A stretch of 64,000 bases of DNA from Mesorhizobium comanense (GTDB lineage Bacteria > Pseudomonadota > Alphaproteobacteria > Rhizobiales > Rhizobiaceae). The position numbers were made by a program, and so were the translations under genes. Shown piece after piece: positions 35,633 through 45,008 of the stretch. Position 1 is the stretch's first letter; the number at the start of each line of letters is the position of its first letter. Location: the NCBI RefSeq assembly GCF_005503535.1, contig NZ_SCNN01000008.1, positions 1 to 64,000 on the forward strand, written 5' to 3'. The notes under the pieces were generated by a model. It did not search any database and had not been told where the DNA came from. It worked only from the letters and a program-made list of their open reading frames with translations.

Positions 35633-37483
35633 ATGGGGATTGGCCTGTCCATGTATGTCGAACGCGAGGCCTCCGTCGGAGAACCGACATCGCAGGAGCG
35701 CCGCAATGCCGACCAGAACGACAAGCGCATCCTGGGCAATGTCGTTCAATGCGACGGCGCGCGCGCCACGATCAGCGCCTATGCCGATGACATCGACGGT
35801 GCCGTGACCGGCCTTTGGACGGTCGGCAAGATGATCTCCATCAATCTGGGCACGACGCGAACCGTCGGCCTCGTCTATGCCATCGGCAAATCGGACCGCG
35901 CCTGGAGCAATGAGGGTCAGAACGCCATCGAGGTCAGCGTCGAGCTGATCGGCGAAGTGCGCGACGGCGCCGAACCCAGCGCCAAGCCGATCTTCGACCG
36001 CGGCATCACCACCTATCCGCATATCGGCGCCCTCGCGCATCGCATCCGCAGCCGCGACCTGCAGGCCGTGTATGATCTGGCCGGCCGCCATTCCATCACC
36101 ATCGGCTCGCTGTCGCAGGATGAAGCGATCGCCGCCAACATCGCCATCGACGACACGCTGGCGCGCCACTTCGCCATTGTCGGCACCACCGGCGTCGGCA
36201 AGTCGACCGCGGTCTCGCTGCTGCTGCGCAAGTCCATCGCGGCGCGGCCGGACCTGCGCATCCTGATCCTCGACCCGCACAACGAATTCGCCGCCTCGCT
36301 GCCGGAATATTGCGTCAAGGTCGATTCCAAGACGCTCGACCTGCCGTTCTGGATGTTCAAGCTCGAGGAATTCGCCGAAGTGCTGTTTCGCGGCCGTGAA
36401 ACGGTGCCCGAGGAGATCGACGCCCTGCGCGATCTCATTCCGCTGGCCAAGAACCTCTACCGCAACCCGAACTCAGGCGCTTATCTCAGGCGCGGCAGCG
36501 ATGCGCTGACCGCCGATACGCCAGTGCCTTACCGCATCGCCGACCTGCTCAAGCAGATCGACGAGCGCATGGGCATGCTCGAAAGCAAGAACGACCGCCC
36601 GACACTGAAGTCACTGAAGACGCGCATCGAATCGGCCGCCGCCGATCCGCGCTATCGCTTCATGTTCAATTCGCGCCTGATCGAGGACACCATTCACGAA
36701 ACGATCGGCAACATCTTCCGCGTGCCGCATCACGGCCGCCCGGTGACCTGCTTCGAGATGGCCGGCATGCCTTCGGAGGTCGTCAATTCGGTCTGTTCGG
36801 TGCTGGCGCGGCTGGCCTTCGACCTTGCTCTGTGGAGCGAAGGCAAGCTGCAACTGCTGTTGCTGTGCGAGGAAGCGCATCGCTACATGCCCGCCGACGC
36901 GCGCCTCGGCTTCGCGCCCACCAGGCACGCGCTGTCGCGCATCGCCAAGGAAGGCCGTAAATATGGCTGCTATCTCGGCGTCATCACCCAACGTCCGGGC
37001 GAACTCGACCCGACCATCCTGTCGCAGTGTTCGACCTTCTTCGCCATGCGGCTCGCCAACGAGCAGGACCAGGCGATCATTCGCTCGGCGATTGCCGATT
37101 CCTCCGCCTCCACGCTCGCTTTCCTGTCGTCCATGGGCCAGCGCGAAGCGATCGCCTTCGGCGAAGGCGTGGCGACGACCATGCGGCTGAAGTTCGAGAA
37201 ATTGCCGAGCCATCTGCTGCCCGGCACGGCCAAGCGCGAGGAGGACATGCCGTCGAAACCCGGCGAGGTCGACCTCGTGGCGATCGTGGAACGGTTGCGC
37301 AACGTGCCGAAACCGCAGAGCCAGGCCATGGCGTTCGCCGAAGTCGTCGACACCGGCCGGCAGGCCGGCGACCCCGACTACCGCAAGCCGGCAGCCGCGG
37401 TGCGCGTTCAGTCGGAAGAGGACTTCGACACGCGCTACGGCTTGAAGCCCGCGACCTTCGGCCTGCGCCCGCAGAACGATTGA
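35633..37483 (+). CDS. HerA-like ATPase (DUF87, hexameric DNA translocase type)
   Basis: A 616-residue ATPase of the HerA/FtsK superfamily. A beta-barrel N-terminal HAS domain (about 30-130) is followed by Walker A VGTTGVGKST near residue 184, a long helical insertion (240-370), Walker B LLLLCEEAHRYMP near 410, and the conserved GRKYGCYLGVITQRPGELDPTILSQ region with sensor Gln and Arg. Members pump or unwind DNA, usually with a NurA nuclease, but no nuclease gene is adjacent. A second in-frame ATG at 35651 is an alternative start. It is divergent from the XRE operon. Function outside a HerA-NurA pair is unknown. Confidence 0.85.
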   Translation: MGIGLSMYVEREASVGEPTSQERRNADQNDKRILGNVVQCDGARATISAYADDIDGAVTGLWTVGKMISINLGTTRTVGLVYAIGKSDRAWSNEGQNAIEVSVELIGEVRDGAEPSAKPIFDRGITTYPHIGALAHRIRSRDLQAVYDLAGRHSITIGSLSQDEAIAANIAIDDTLARHFAIVGTTGVGKSTAVSLLLRKSIAARPDLRILILDPHNEFAASLPEYCVKVDSKTLDLPFWMFKLEEFAEVLFRGRETVPEEIDALRDLIPLAKNLYRNPNSGAYLRRGSDALTADTPVPYRIADLLKQIDERMGMLESKNDRPTLKSLKTRIESAAADPRYRFMFNSRLIEDTIHETIGNIFRVPHHGRPVTCFEMAGMPSEVVNSVCSVLARLAFDLALWSEGKLQLLLLCEEAHRYMPADARLGFAPTRHALSRIAKEGRKYGCYLGVITQRPGELDPTILSQCSTFFAMRLANEQDQAIIRSAIADSSASTLAFLSSMGQREAIAFGEGVATTMRLKFEKLPSHLLPGTAKREEDMPSKPGEVDLVAIVERLRNVPKPQSQAMAFAEVVDTGRQAGDPDYRKPAAAVRVQSEEDFDTRYGLKPATFGLRPQND

Positions 37484-37724
37484 GCCTTGGCGTCACGCGA
37501 CGGCCGGCTGGGAGCTGCACCAAACTTCCAAAAGCTCCGCATCGTGAAACCAGCCCGGTAAATCCCGATAGGGAATTCATCAGCCCGAATTGAATGGCGC
37601 GGTTTTCGAGAAGCCGGAGCGGACATTCAGTCCGTGAGCTCAGTTCTGCTGCGAACGCAATAGAACTGGGGAAGTCGAGAAAGCCGCGTCAGTCAACCGG
37701 CCTCATGAATTCCTCTTCGGGATT

Positions 37725-38519
37725 TCAGGCACAGACGCGGTTGCGGCCCTGCCGCTTGGCTTCGTAGAGCTGGCGATCGGCGCGGCGATAGAACTCCTCC
37801 GCCGTTTCCTTGCGGTCCCAGACGGCAAGGCCGACACTGGTGGTGATCTTGAGCCGGACATTGTTGCCGGACAGGATCGACATGTTGGCGATCGCCCTGC
37901 GGATGCGTTCGGCGAACTTGGCCAGGAGATCGGCGTCCATGTTGGGCGTGACCACGGCGAACTCCTCACCGCCCAGCCGCGCCACCACGTCATGATAACG
38001 CGTCATGTCCTTGAGACAGCTCGCGACGGCCTTCAGCACCTCGTCGCCGACATCATGGCCATGGGTGTCGTTGACCTGCTTGAAATGGTCGAGATCGAGG
38101 ATCATCAGCCCGACCGGCTTTTCGATGCGCCTGAACTCTTCCAGATATTCCTTCAGCGCATCGTCGAAATAGCGCCGGTTCTGCATGCCGGTGAGCCCGT
38201 CGGTCAGCGCCGCATGCTCCAGCGTCTCGGAGCGCGCGCTGAGCGAAACCGTCATGGCGCGCAGTTTTCCCTCTTCCGTCGCCTGTTTGCGGATCAGCGG
38301 ATAGATGAAGAAAATGCCGAAGAACAGCGCCGTCGCAAGCAGCACGCCGGTCGCGAACAGCAGCTTGTTGAGATAGATGACCTTGTCCAGGCCAGACTGT
38401 GTATGGAGTTCCGTAGCGAAGGATTGCAGCAGTCCATAGGCGTGCAGCGTCACCAGGCCAGCGGCCAGGATCACGAAGATAAAGACGAAAAAAGCGGATT
38501 CCGCTTTGTGGAAACGCAT
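37725..38519 (-). CDS. Membrane diguanylate cyclase (GGDEF)
   Basis: A 264-residue enzyme making cyclic di-GMP from two GTP. Two membrane helices (about 9-30 and 51-75) flank a short periplasmic loop of about 20 residues. A GGDEF domain follows, with active site GGEEF (183-187) in ARLGGEEFAVV. An RxxD inhibitory site (RYHD, 174-177) sits exactly five residues earlier, predicting product inhibition. DLDHFKQVNDTHGHDVGDE is the substrate and metal region. The sensed signal is unclear because the loop is short. The 241 bp downstream show no gene. Confidence 0.92.
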   Translation of the reverse strand: MRFHKAESAFFVFIFVILAAGLVTLHAYGLLQSFATELHTQSGLDKVIYLNKLLFATGVLLATALFFGIFFIYPLIRKQATEEGKLRAMTVSLSARSETLEHAALTDGLTGMQNRRYFDDALKEYLEEFRRIEKPVGLMILDLDHFKQVNDTHGHDVGDEVLKAVASCLKDMTRYHDVVARLGGEEFAVVTPNMDADLLAKFAERIRRAIANMSILSGNNVRLKITTSVGLAVWDRKETAEEFYRRADRQLYEAKRQGRNRVCA

Positions 38520-38624
38520 CTGCTCCCCGATGGAAAAGTGCCCACCGATCTTATGTCACGGACCGACTTACGGAGCGTTAATTTCGACAACCTCGACGGG
38601 AACTCTTCCCCGGAGGTCAACTTT

Positions 38625-39581
38625 TTAAGTTGCATTAGCAACAAGCGTTTGGATCGTGGTTTCGAGATCGTCACCAGCCTGCAACCGCCGCCATTGCGGC
38701 CCCAGCTGATGGCGAAACCACGTCGTCTGCCGCTTGGCGTATTGCCGGGTCGCGATCTTGGCGCGCTCGATCGCTTCGGGATAAGTCGACGATCCAGCCA
38801 TCGCCGCCTGCAGTTCACGGACGCCGATCGCCTTCATCGCCGGCAGATCCGGATCGAGGCGAAGGGCCAGCAGTTGGCTGACCTCCTCCAGCGCCCCCTT
38901 GTCCAGCATCTGGTAGAAACGCCTCTCGATACGATCGACGAGAGCCGCCCGATCCGGCTCGATGACCAGGAAGCGCGCGGTCCGTCCGTCGATGAGCGGC
39001 CGGCCGCGCTCGGCCTGCCACTCCAGAATCGAGCGGCCGGATGCGTCCAGCACCTCGAGCGCCCGCACGATGCGTTGGCTGTCGGTCGGCTTCAATTGCA
39101 TGGCGGCTCTCGAATCCTCGCGGAGCAGAATGCCGTGAAGCTTGACTGCGCCCTGTTCCTTGAGCTCGTAGCGCCAGCGGTCGCGCACCCGCTGCGGAAT
39201 GTCGGGCATTTCCGAAATGCCCTCGGCCAGCGCGCGGAAATAGAGACCGGTGCCGCCAACGAAGACCGGCCGCCGCGACAACGTTCCCTCGTCGATAAGT
39301 CTCATCACGTCACGCAGCCATGCGCCGGTCGAATAGGCGGTGCCGGGATGCACATGGCCGTAGAGAAAATGCGGTGCGCGCGCCAGATCGGCCGCCTCGG
39401 GCCGGGCGGTAAGCACGTCGAGCACCGAATAGCCCTGCATGGAATCGGTGTTGACGATAACGCCGCCGGTGCGCACGGCCAGTTCGAGCGCCAGAGCCGA
39501 CTTGCCGCTGGCGGTCGGCCCGGCTATCAGGATCGCGTTTTTAACGCGGCCTTCGCCCGCATCCGCGCCGGAATTCTCCAT
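38625..39581 (-). CDS. miaA: tRNA dimethylallyltransferase MiaA
   Basis: Transfers a dimethylallyl group to A37 of tRNAs reading codons that begin with U. It has 318 residues. The P-loop is LIAGPTASGKSALA near residue 18; DSMQGYSVLDVLTARP and the catalytic region VFVGGTGLYFRAL follow; KIATRQYAKRQTTWFRHQ is the C-terminal tRNA-binding motif. The start at 39581 is set so that the protein begins MENSGADAG; an upstream ATG at 39590 is possible. The ATG at 39581 and the divergent serB ATG share the tetranucleotide CATG, so each gene's leader lies inside the other. Confidence 0.93.
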   Translation of the reverse strand: MENSGADAGEGRVKNAILIAGPTASGKSALALELAVRTGGVIVNTDSMQGYSVLDVLTARPEAADLARAPHFLYGHVHPGTAYSTGAWLRDVMRLIDEGTLSRRPVFVGGTGLYFRALAEGISEMPDIPQRVRDRWRYELKEQGAVKLHGILLREDSRAAMQLKPTDSQRIVRALEVLDASGRSILEWQAERGRPLIDGRTARFLVIEPDRAALVDRIERRFYQMLDKGALEEVSQLLALRLDPDLPAMKAIGVRELQAAMAGSSTYPEAIERAKIATRQYAKRQTTWFRHQLGPQWRRLQAGDDLETTIQTLVANAT

Positions 39582-40467
39582 GCCGCTCATTGCCACGCTT
39601 GTTTCCCGTCCCGCTGACCGCGCTTTGTCGCCCTCGCTTGCGAATATGGCCTCACGGTCGGTCGGCGCAAGCGCTGTCGTCTGGCTGGCCGAAGGGATTG
39701 CATGTGATCTTGTGCTGCCGCGGGACCCCGACGCCGCCGAGAAGACCGCCGCCCTGCGCGCCGCCCTGGCCTCGGAACCGGTCGACGTGATCGTCCAGCA
39801 GGGTGAAACGCGGCGAAAGAAGATCCTTATCGCCGACATGGATTCGACCATGATCGACCAGGAATGCATCGACGAACTGGCCGACGAGATCGGCGTCAAG
39901 GAGCATGTCGCGGCGATCACCGCGCGGTCGATGAATGGCGAGATCGCCTTCGAGCCGGCCTTGCGCGAGCGTGTTGCATTGCTCAAGGGCCTAGACGCCG
40001 CGGTCGTCGACCGTATCGTCGCCAACCGGCTTACACTGGCGTCCGGCGGCCGCGCGCTCGTCCAGACGATGCGCGCCAACGGCGCCTGGACGGCCCTTGT
40101 CTCGGGTGGTTTCGAAGTCTTCACCACGCCCATCGCGGCGATGCTCGGCTTCCAGGAAAACCGCGCCAACCGCCTGCTCGAAGAAGCCGGACGCTTCACC
40201 GGCCTGGTGGGTGAGCCGATCCTCGGCCGCGCCGCCAAGGCCGAGGCGCTGACCGAAATCTCGACCCGGCTTGGCCTGACGCCGGCCGACGCCATCGCCG
40301 TCGGCGACGGCGCCAACGATCTCGACATGATCCGCCTGGCCGGCACGGGCGTGGCGCTTCACGCCAAGCCGGCCGTGGCGGCGCAGGCCAAGGTCCGCAT
40401 CGACCACGGCGACCTGACGGCGCTGCTCTATCTGCAGGGCTTCAGGCAGGAGGAGTTCGTCCAATGA
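39580..40467 (+). CDS. serB: Phosphoserine phosphatase SerB
   Basis: HAD-family phosphatase of 295 residues, the last step of serine synthesis. An N-terminal ACT-like region (1-75) precedes the HAD motif I DMDSTMIDQECIDELAD, whose first Asp is the nucleophile. Motif II is TALVSGGFEVFTTPIA, and motif III/IV GDGANDLDMIRLAGTGVALHAKP. The start is ATG at 39580; a longer frame goes back through miaA. Its 3' end overlaps the GNAT start by four bases, so the two are coupled. The starts of serB and miaA overlap by two bases on opposite strands. Confidence 0.95.
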   Translation: MPLIATLVSRPADRALSPSLANMASRSVGASAVVWLAEGIACDLVLPRDPDAAEKTAALRAALASEPVDVIVQQGETRRKKILIADMDSTMIDQECIDELADEIGVKEHVAAITARSMNGEIAFEPALRERVALLKGLDAAVVDRIVANRLTLASGGRALVQTMRANGAWTALVSGGFEVFTTPIAAMLGFQENRANRLLEEAGRFTGLVGEPILGRAAKAEALTEISTRLGLTPADAIAVGDGANDLDMIRLAGTGVALHAKPAVAAQAKVRIDHGDLTALLYLQGFRQEEFVQ

Positions 40468-41036
40468 AACCCATGCGTACCGAGCGCCTCATCCTGCGCA
40501 ACTGGGAGGAGCGCGACCGCGCGCTTTTCCATCGCATCAATTCCGACGAACAGGTCATGGAATTCTTCCCGTTCCGCCGCGACCGCGCCACCGCGGACGC
40601 CAAAATGGACGAGTTTCGCGGCTGGATCGCCGAGGACGGCTACGGCTTCGCCGCCGCCGAGATCATCGAGACAGGCGAATGCATCGGGTTCATCGGCCTC
40701 TTCGACACCGATCATCTGCCCTTCCTGCCGCCCGGGACCATCGAGATCGGCTGGCGGCTTGTCCCTGAATTCTGGGGCAAGGGCTATGTCACGGAGGCCG
40801 CCGAGGCATGGCTGGCCTACGGTTTCGAAACCCTGGCCGTCGACGAAATCGTGTCCTTCGCCGTAGCGGAAAACCACCGCTCGACCGCCGTCATGAAACG
40901 CCTCGGCATGACGGCCGACCCCTCGGCCGATTTCGATCATCCCGACATCCCCGACAGCCATCCCGCGCTCAAGCGGCATGTCTTCTACAGGCTGACGCGC
41001 GAGAACTGGCAGGCAAGAAAAAAGGCGGCCGGATAG
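40464..41036 (+). CDS. GNAT-family N-acetyltransferase (RimJ/RimL-like)
   Basis: A 190-residue acetyltransferase of the RimJ/RimL-like type. It begins MKPMRTERLILRNWEERD, the standard opening of this group. The acetyl-CoA region IEIGWRLVPEFWGKGYVTEA is near residue 92, and FAVAENHRSTAVMKRLGM near 132 is the motif B region. It overlaps the serB stop by four bases (ATGA). The target, whether protein N-terminus or small molecule, is unknown. The gene's last codons form one arm of the terminator that serves the convergent degP gene. Confidence 0.88.
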   Translation: MKPMRTERLILRNWEERDRALFHRINSDEQVMEFFPFRRDRATADAKMDEFRGWIAEDGYGFAAAEIIETGECIGFIGLFDTDHLPFLPPGTIEIGWRLVPEFWGKGYVTEAAEAWLAYGFETLAVDEIVSFAVAENHRSTAVMKRLGMTADPSADFDHPDIPDSHPALKRHVFYRLTRENWQARKKAAG

Positions 41037-41043
41037 CCGCCTT
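41014..41043 (-). terminator. Intrinsic terminator of the degP operon, inside the end of the convergent GNAT gene
   Basis: AAGGCGGC (41022-41029), a six-base loop and GCCGCCTT (41036-41043) form a perfect eight-pair stem. Read on the minus strand it is followed by a run of T. It terminates the degP transcript, and its stem lies partly within the last codons of the acetyltransferase gene. Confidence 0.85.
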
Positions 41044-41067
41044 CTGAAATCGCGGGATCGAAAAAAC

Positions 41068-42585
41068 TCAATCCATCCGGATCGTCACGAAGCGCAACTC
41101 GCCGGTCTTCGACGCCAGCATCAGCAGCGCGTTCTTGCGGCCCTGCTCTTTCAGCGCGCCGATCCGGTCCATGACATCCTTGGGCGTGGCGACGGATTCC
41201 TGCGCGATCTCGGTAATCACCTCACCCGGCTGGATGCCGCGTTCGGCCGCAGCCGAATCCTTGGCCACGTCGGTGATGACGACGCCCGACACATCGGCGG
41301 CGATGCTGAACTTCTTGCGCGTATCGTCGTTCAGTTCACCGACGGTCATGCCCAGCACCGAGGCGGTCGAAACCGCGGGCGCCTTGTCGCCCTTGCCCTG
41401 GTCCGTGTTGTTGCCATTCTCACCGCTGGCGAGCTTCTCGCCATCCTCGAGCCGGCCGAGCGTCACCTTGACGGTCTGCTCGACGCCCTTGCGCACGATC
41501 AGCACGTCCACCGCCTTGCCGACCGGGCTTTCTGCGACGACACGCGGCAGGTCGCGCATCTCGTGGATGTCCTTACCGTCGAATTTGATGATGACGTCGC
41601 CGGCCTGGATGCTGCCATTGTCGACAGGTCCGCCCTTGATGACGCCGGCCACCAGCGCGCCCTTGGCGGTCGTCATGCCAAGGCTTTCGGCGATGTCGTC
41701 CGTCACCGGCTGGATGCGCACGCCGAGCCAACCGCGCCGCGTCTCGCCATACTGGCGAAGCTGGTCGACAACGCCCGACGCAAGCTGCGAAGGGATGGAG
41801 AAGCCGATGCCGATCGAACCGCCGGACGGCGAAATGATCGCGGTGTTGATGCCGATGACCTCGCCCACGCTGTTGAACAGCGGCCCGCCCGAATTGCCGC
41901 GGTTGATGGCGGCATCCGTCTGGATGAAATCGTCATAGGGGCCGGAATTGATGTCGCGGTTGCGCGCCGAGACGATGCCGACCGTCACCGTGCCGCCAAG
42001 GCCGAACGGATTGCCGACCGCCATCACCCAGTCGCCGACCCGCATCTTGGTGGAATCGCCGAATTTGACCGCTGTGAGCTTGTGGCCCTTCGGGTCGACC
42101 TTCAGCACGGCGACATCGGTCTTGGTGTCGGTGCCGACCAGCGTCGCCTTCAAGGTGATGCCGTCCGAGAAATTGACCTCGATATCGTCGGCGTCGGCGA
42201 TCACGTGGTTGTTGGTGACGACGATGCCCTGCTCGGCGTCGATGACGAAGCCGGAGCCCAGCGATTGCACCTTCTGCGAGCCGCTATCCTTCTCACCGCC
42301 CCGGTTCTTGAAGAAGTCGTCGAAGAAATCCTGGAAGGGTGAACCTTCGGGCAGCTGCGGCATCGGCACCGCGCCCGGGCCTTCGGTGCCCTTGACCGTC
42401 TGCGAGGTCGAGATGTTGACCACCGCGCCGAGCACGCCTTCCGCGAGATCGGCCACCGATGCAGGTCCGTCGGCGGCGAATGTCGGGGTCGTGAAGGAAG
42501 GGACGGCGACCGTGCCGACGAGGAGCGCCGCCGTGCCAGCGATGAGTGTCCGCCGAGCCGCGCGCAAAAGGAGTGTGGATGTCAT
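41068..42585 (-). CDS. degP: Periplasmic serine protease DegP/Do-like
   Basis: Periplasmic protease and chaperone of the HtrA family, 505 residues. The start at 42585 (MTSTLLLRAARRTL) has GGGAGG nine bases upstream. A signal peptide is followed by a trypsin-like domain with the triad H in VVTNNHVIADADD, D in TKTDVAVLKVD and S in AAINRGNSGGPLFN. Two PDZ domains follow (about 295-385 and 405-500). A Gly/Asn/Asp-rich linker (ENGNNTDQGKGDK) separates them. It is the last gene downstream of hflK-hflC-DUF2065, 144 bp away, making a membrane and periplasm quality-control cluster. A terminator lies just beyond. Confidence 0.95.
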   Translation of the reverse strand: MTSTLLLRAARRTLIAGTAALLVGTVAVPSFTTPTFAADGPASVADLAEGVLGAVVNISTSQTVKGTEGPGAVPMPQLPEGSPFQDFFDDFFKNRGGEKDSGSQKVQSLGSGFVIDAEQGIVVTNNHVIADADDIEVNFSDGITLKATLVGTDTKTDVAVLKVDPKGHKLTAVKFGDSTKMRVGDWVMAVGNPFGLGGTVTVGIVSARNRDINSGPYDDFIQTDAAINRGNSGGPLFNSVGEVIGINTAIISPSGGSIGIGFSIPSQLASGVVDQLRQYGETRRGWLGVRIQPVTDDIAESLGMTTAKGALVAGVIKGGPVDNGSIQAGDVIIKFDGKDIHEMRDLPRVVAESPVGKAVDVLIVRKGVEQTVKVTLGRLEDGEKLASGENGNNTDQGKGDKAPAVSTASVLGMTVGELNDDTRKKFSIAADVSGVVITDVAKDSAAAERGIQPGEVITEIAQESVATPKDVMDRIGALKEQGRKNALLMLASKTGELRFVTIRMD

Positions 42586-42729
42586 CGAGGAACCTCCCGG
42601 CATTTCTGAAAGAGAAAGCACAGCGACGAAAACACCGCGCTGCGCCATGTTGGCAAAAAATACGGCACGTTTGCGGCTATGACTATCGGTGGAATGTGAA
42701 TCGAGTGTTATTCCGCAAACCGGCCGCCT

Positions 42730-42918
42730 TTACCCGCCTCGCACCAGCCAGACGATGCCGACCCCGATGGCGATCGCGGCCAGCCCGGCAATCCGCAATG
42801 CATTCTCGGGCAGCGACAGCACTTCGGTGGCAAGCTTCCGGGCAAGGCCGGGAAAGCCGCCATAGACCAACCCCTCTATCACGAGGACGAGGCCGATGGC
42901 GGCAAGAAAGTCCTGCAC
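42730..42918 (-). CDS. DUF2065 family small membrane protein
   Basis: A 62-residue protein with two hydrophobic segments, FLAAIGLVLVIEGLVYGGF and IAGLAAIAIGVGIVWLVRG, joined by a charged turn. DUF2065 proteins often lie beside hflC, as here (six bases after the hflC stop). Their role is not established, but genomic association suggests support of the HflKC complex in the inner membrane. Confidence 0.85.
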   Translation of the reverse strand: MQDFLAAIGLVLVIEGLVYGGFPGLARKLATEVLSLPENALRIAGLAAIAIGVGIVWLVRGG

Positions 42919-42924
42919 CGGCCG

Positions 42925-43893
42925 TTACTGGCCGGTGCTGGGTTGTGTTGCTGGCGCGGCGGGCGCCGCCGCCGGCGCCGCAGGGGTAGCCGGAGCAGGT
43001 TTCGCCGGCCCTTCCTTGCCGTCGGGATCACGGAAGTAGCGGAAGAACTCCGAGTTCGGCGACAGCACCATGGTGGTCCCGGTGTTGTCCAGCGCCGTGC
43101 CATAGGCATTCATCGACCGGTAGAAATCGAAGAAGGCCGGATCGCGTTTATAGGCATCCGCGAAGGTGGCGCTGCGCTGGGCTTCGCCCTCGCCGCGCAG
43201 GATCTCGGACTCTTTTTGTGCCTCTGCGATGATCTCGACGACCTCGCGGTCGGCGCGGGCGCGGATGCGCTGCGCCGCCTCGTTGCCGCGTGCCCTCAGC
43301 CTTTCGGCTTCGGCCAGGCGTTCGGCCTTCATGCGGTCATAGGTCTGTTGCGAGACCTCGGCCGTCAGATCGGTGCGGCGGATGCGGACATCCTCGATCT
43401 GCAGGCCAAGCGAGGTGGCGTCGGGCCGAAGCTGGTCGCGCACTTCGCGCATCATCACCGCGCGCTCTTCCGAAAGTGCCGCCTCGAAATCGCGCAAACC
43501 GTAGACGCGGCGCAGCGCAGCGTCGAGACGCGTCCTGAGCCGTGCCTCGGCCAGTTCGATCTGGCCGGACACCGCGGCACGGAACACGCGGGGATCCGAG
43601 ATGCGGTAGGCGATGAAGGCATCCACCTCGTAGAACTTGCCGCCCGAGACCTGGACACGGATGTTGTCGAGGTCGAAGCGCAGCACGCGGTTCTCGATCA
43701 ATTGCACGGTATCGGCGTCGAAGAACGAGAACGGCGCCTTGAAGTAGATGCCGGGTTCCGTCTTGACGTCGACGATCTCGCCGAAGCGCAGCACCAGCGC
43801 CTGCTGGCGCGCATTGACCACGAAGACCGAGGAATAGATCAGGAACAGGATGACCGCCGCGATGACGACGAAGACGGGGAGACGGTTACCCAT
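42925..43893 (-). CDS. hflC: Protease modulator HflC (SPFH/band 7)
   Basis: Membrane-anchored SPFH-domain protein of 322 residues, partner of HflK and modulator of the FtsH protease in the inner membrane. An N-terminal anchor (residues 5-27) precedes the SPFH domain (VVNARQQALVLRFGEIVDVK), then a long coiled coil (RLAEAERLRARGNEAAQRIRAR). The C-terminal 40 residues are Pro/Ala-rich. Its ATG shares one base with the hflK stop (TAATG), showing translational coupling. Confidence 0.95.
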   Translation of the reverse strand: MGNRLPVFVVIAAVILFLIYSSVFVVNARQQALVLRFGEIVDVKTEPGIYFKAPFSFFDADTVQLIENRVLRFDLDNIRVQVSGGKFYEVDAFIAYRISDPRVFRAAVSGQIELAEARLRTRLDAALRRVYGLRDFEAALSEERAVMMREVRDQLRPDATSLGLQIEDVRIRRTDLTAEVSQQTYDRMKAERLAEAERLRARGNEAAQRIRARADREVVEIIAEAQKESEILRGEGEAQRSATFADAYKRDPAFFDFYRSMNAYGTALDNTGTTMVLSPNSEFFRYFRDPDGKEGPAKPAPATPAAPAAAPAAPATQPSTGQ

Positions 43894-45008
43894 TACTGGT
43901 TACCTCCCGTATTCGCGCCAAGGGCGGCGGGGGCCGGAGCCTTCTGCTGCAGTGCCGGCAGCGGCAGGTAAGGGACGACCCCTTGCCCGTTGCCCTGTTC
44001 GACGATGACCTTGCCGGAATCCTTCAGAACCTTCTCCATGGTTTCGAGATAAAGGCGCTTGCGCGTGACATCGGGCGCCTTGGCGTATTCGTCATAGACG
44101 GAGATGAAGCGCTGCGCCTCACCTTCGGCCTCCTGCACGACCCGGTTCTTGTAGGCGGCCGCGTCTTCGCGGACCTGGGCGGCTTCACCACGCGCCTGGC
44201 CGAGCTTCTGGTTGGAGTACTGGTTCGCCTGCTCGACGAACTTGTCCTCGTCCTGCTCGGCGCGCTGCACCTCGTCGAAGGCGTCTGCCACTTCGCGCGG
44301 CGGCGCCGCGTCCTCGATCGAGATGGCATTGACCTGCAGGCCGGCCTTGTAGCCGTCGAGCGTGGTCTGGATGATCTCGCGCACCGAGGCCGCTATGCCC
44401 TGGCGGTCGTCGCGGAAAATATCCTGTGCCGGACGACGGCCGACGGCTTCGCGCATCGCGCTCTCGGCGACCTGCCGCAGCATGCCGTCAGGGTCGGAGA
44501 CGTCGAACAGATAGGCACGGGGGTCGGAGACCTGATAGGCCACCGAGAACTGCACGTTGACGATGTTCTGGTCGCCCGACAACATCAGGCCGTTGCCGCT
44601 GGTGTTGCCGCCGCCAATGTCGACGAGCTGCTCGGAAATCTTGGCCGTCTCGACGGTCTCGAGCGGCCACCAGTGGAAGTGCAGGCCGGGCTGGGAGAGT
44701 TCGGGCTTCGGCTTGCCGAAGCGCAGTTCGACTGCCACCTCGTCGGGCTGCACCGTATAGACCGCCTGGAACGCCCAGAGCACGACCAGCACGGCGCCGA
44801 TCAGTCCCAGGACAGCCGGACTGGCGCCACCGCCGCCGGGAAGCGCTCGCCTCAGCCTGTCCTGGCCGCGGCGGATGATGTCTTCGAGGTCGGGAGGCGA
44901 TCCCTGCGGGCCGCTCGGTCCCTTCGGTCCCTGCCCCCAGGGTCCCTGATTATTGCCGCCGCCGCCCCATGGGCCGCCACCTCCGCCACTTTTGTCGTTC
45001 CAGGGCAT
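43893..45008 (-). CDS. hflK: Protease modulator HflK (SPFH/band 7)
   Basis: First gene of the hflK-hflC-DUF2065-degP cluster, 371 residues. A Gly/Pro/Asn-rich N-terminal tail (MPWNDKSGGGGGPWGGGG) is typical of HflK. A membrane anchor (about 68-90, LGLIGAVLVVLWAFQAVYTV) and the SPFH domain (QPDEVAVELRFGKPKPELSQ) follow, then coiled coil with EDEDKFVEQANQ-like heptads. With HflC it forms cage-like rings around FtsH and regulates turnover of membrane proteins. The start at 45008 is used; the frame extends 31 codons further without support. Confidence 0.95.
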   Translation of the reverse strand: MPWNDKSGGGGGPWGGGGNNQGPWGQGPKGPSGPQGSPPDLEDIIRRGQDRLRRALPGGGGASPAVLGLIGAVLVVLWAFQAVYTVQPDEVAVELRFGKPKPELSQPGLHFHWWPLETVETAKISEQLVDIGGGNTSGNGLMLSGDQNIVNVQFSVAYQVSDPRAYLFDVSDPDGMLRQVAESAMREAVGRRPAQDIFRDDRQGIAASVREIIQTTLDGYKAGLQVNAISIEDAAPPREVADAFDEVQRAEQDEDKFVEQANQYSNQKLGQARGEAAQVREDAAAYKNRVVQEAEGEAQRFISVYDEYAKAPDVTRKRLYLETMEKVLKDSGKVIVEQGNGQGVVPYLPLPALQQKAPAPAALGANTGGNQ

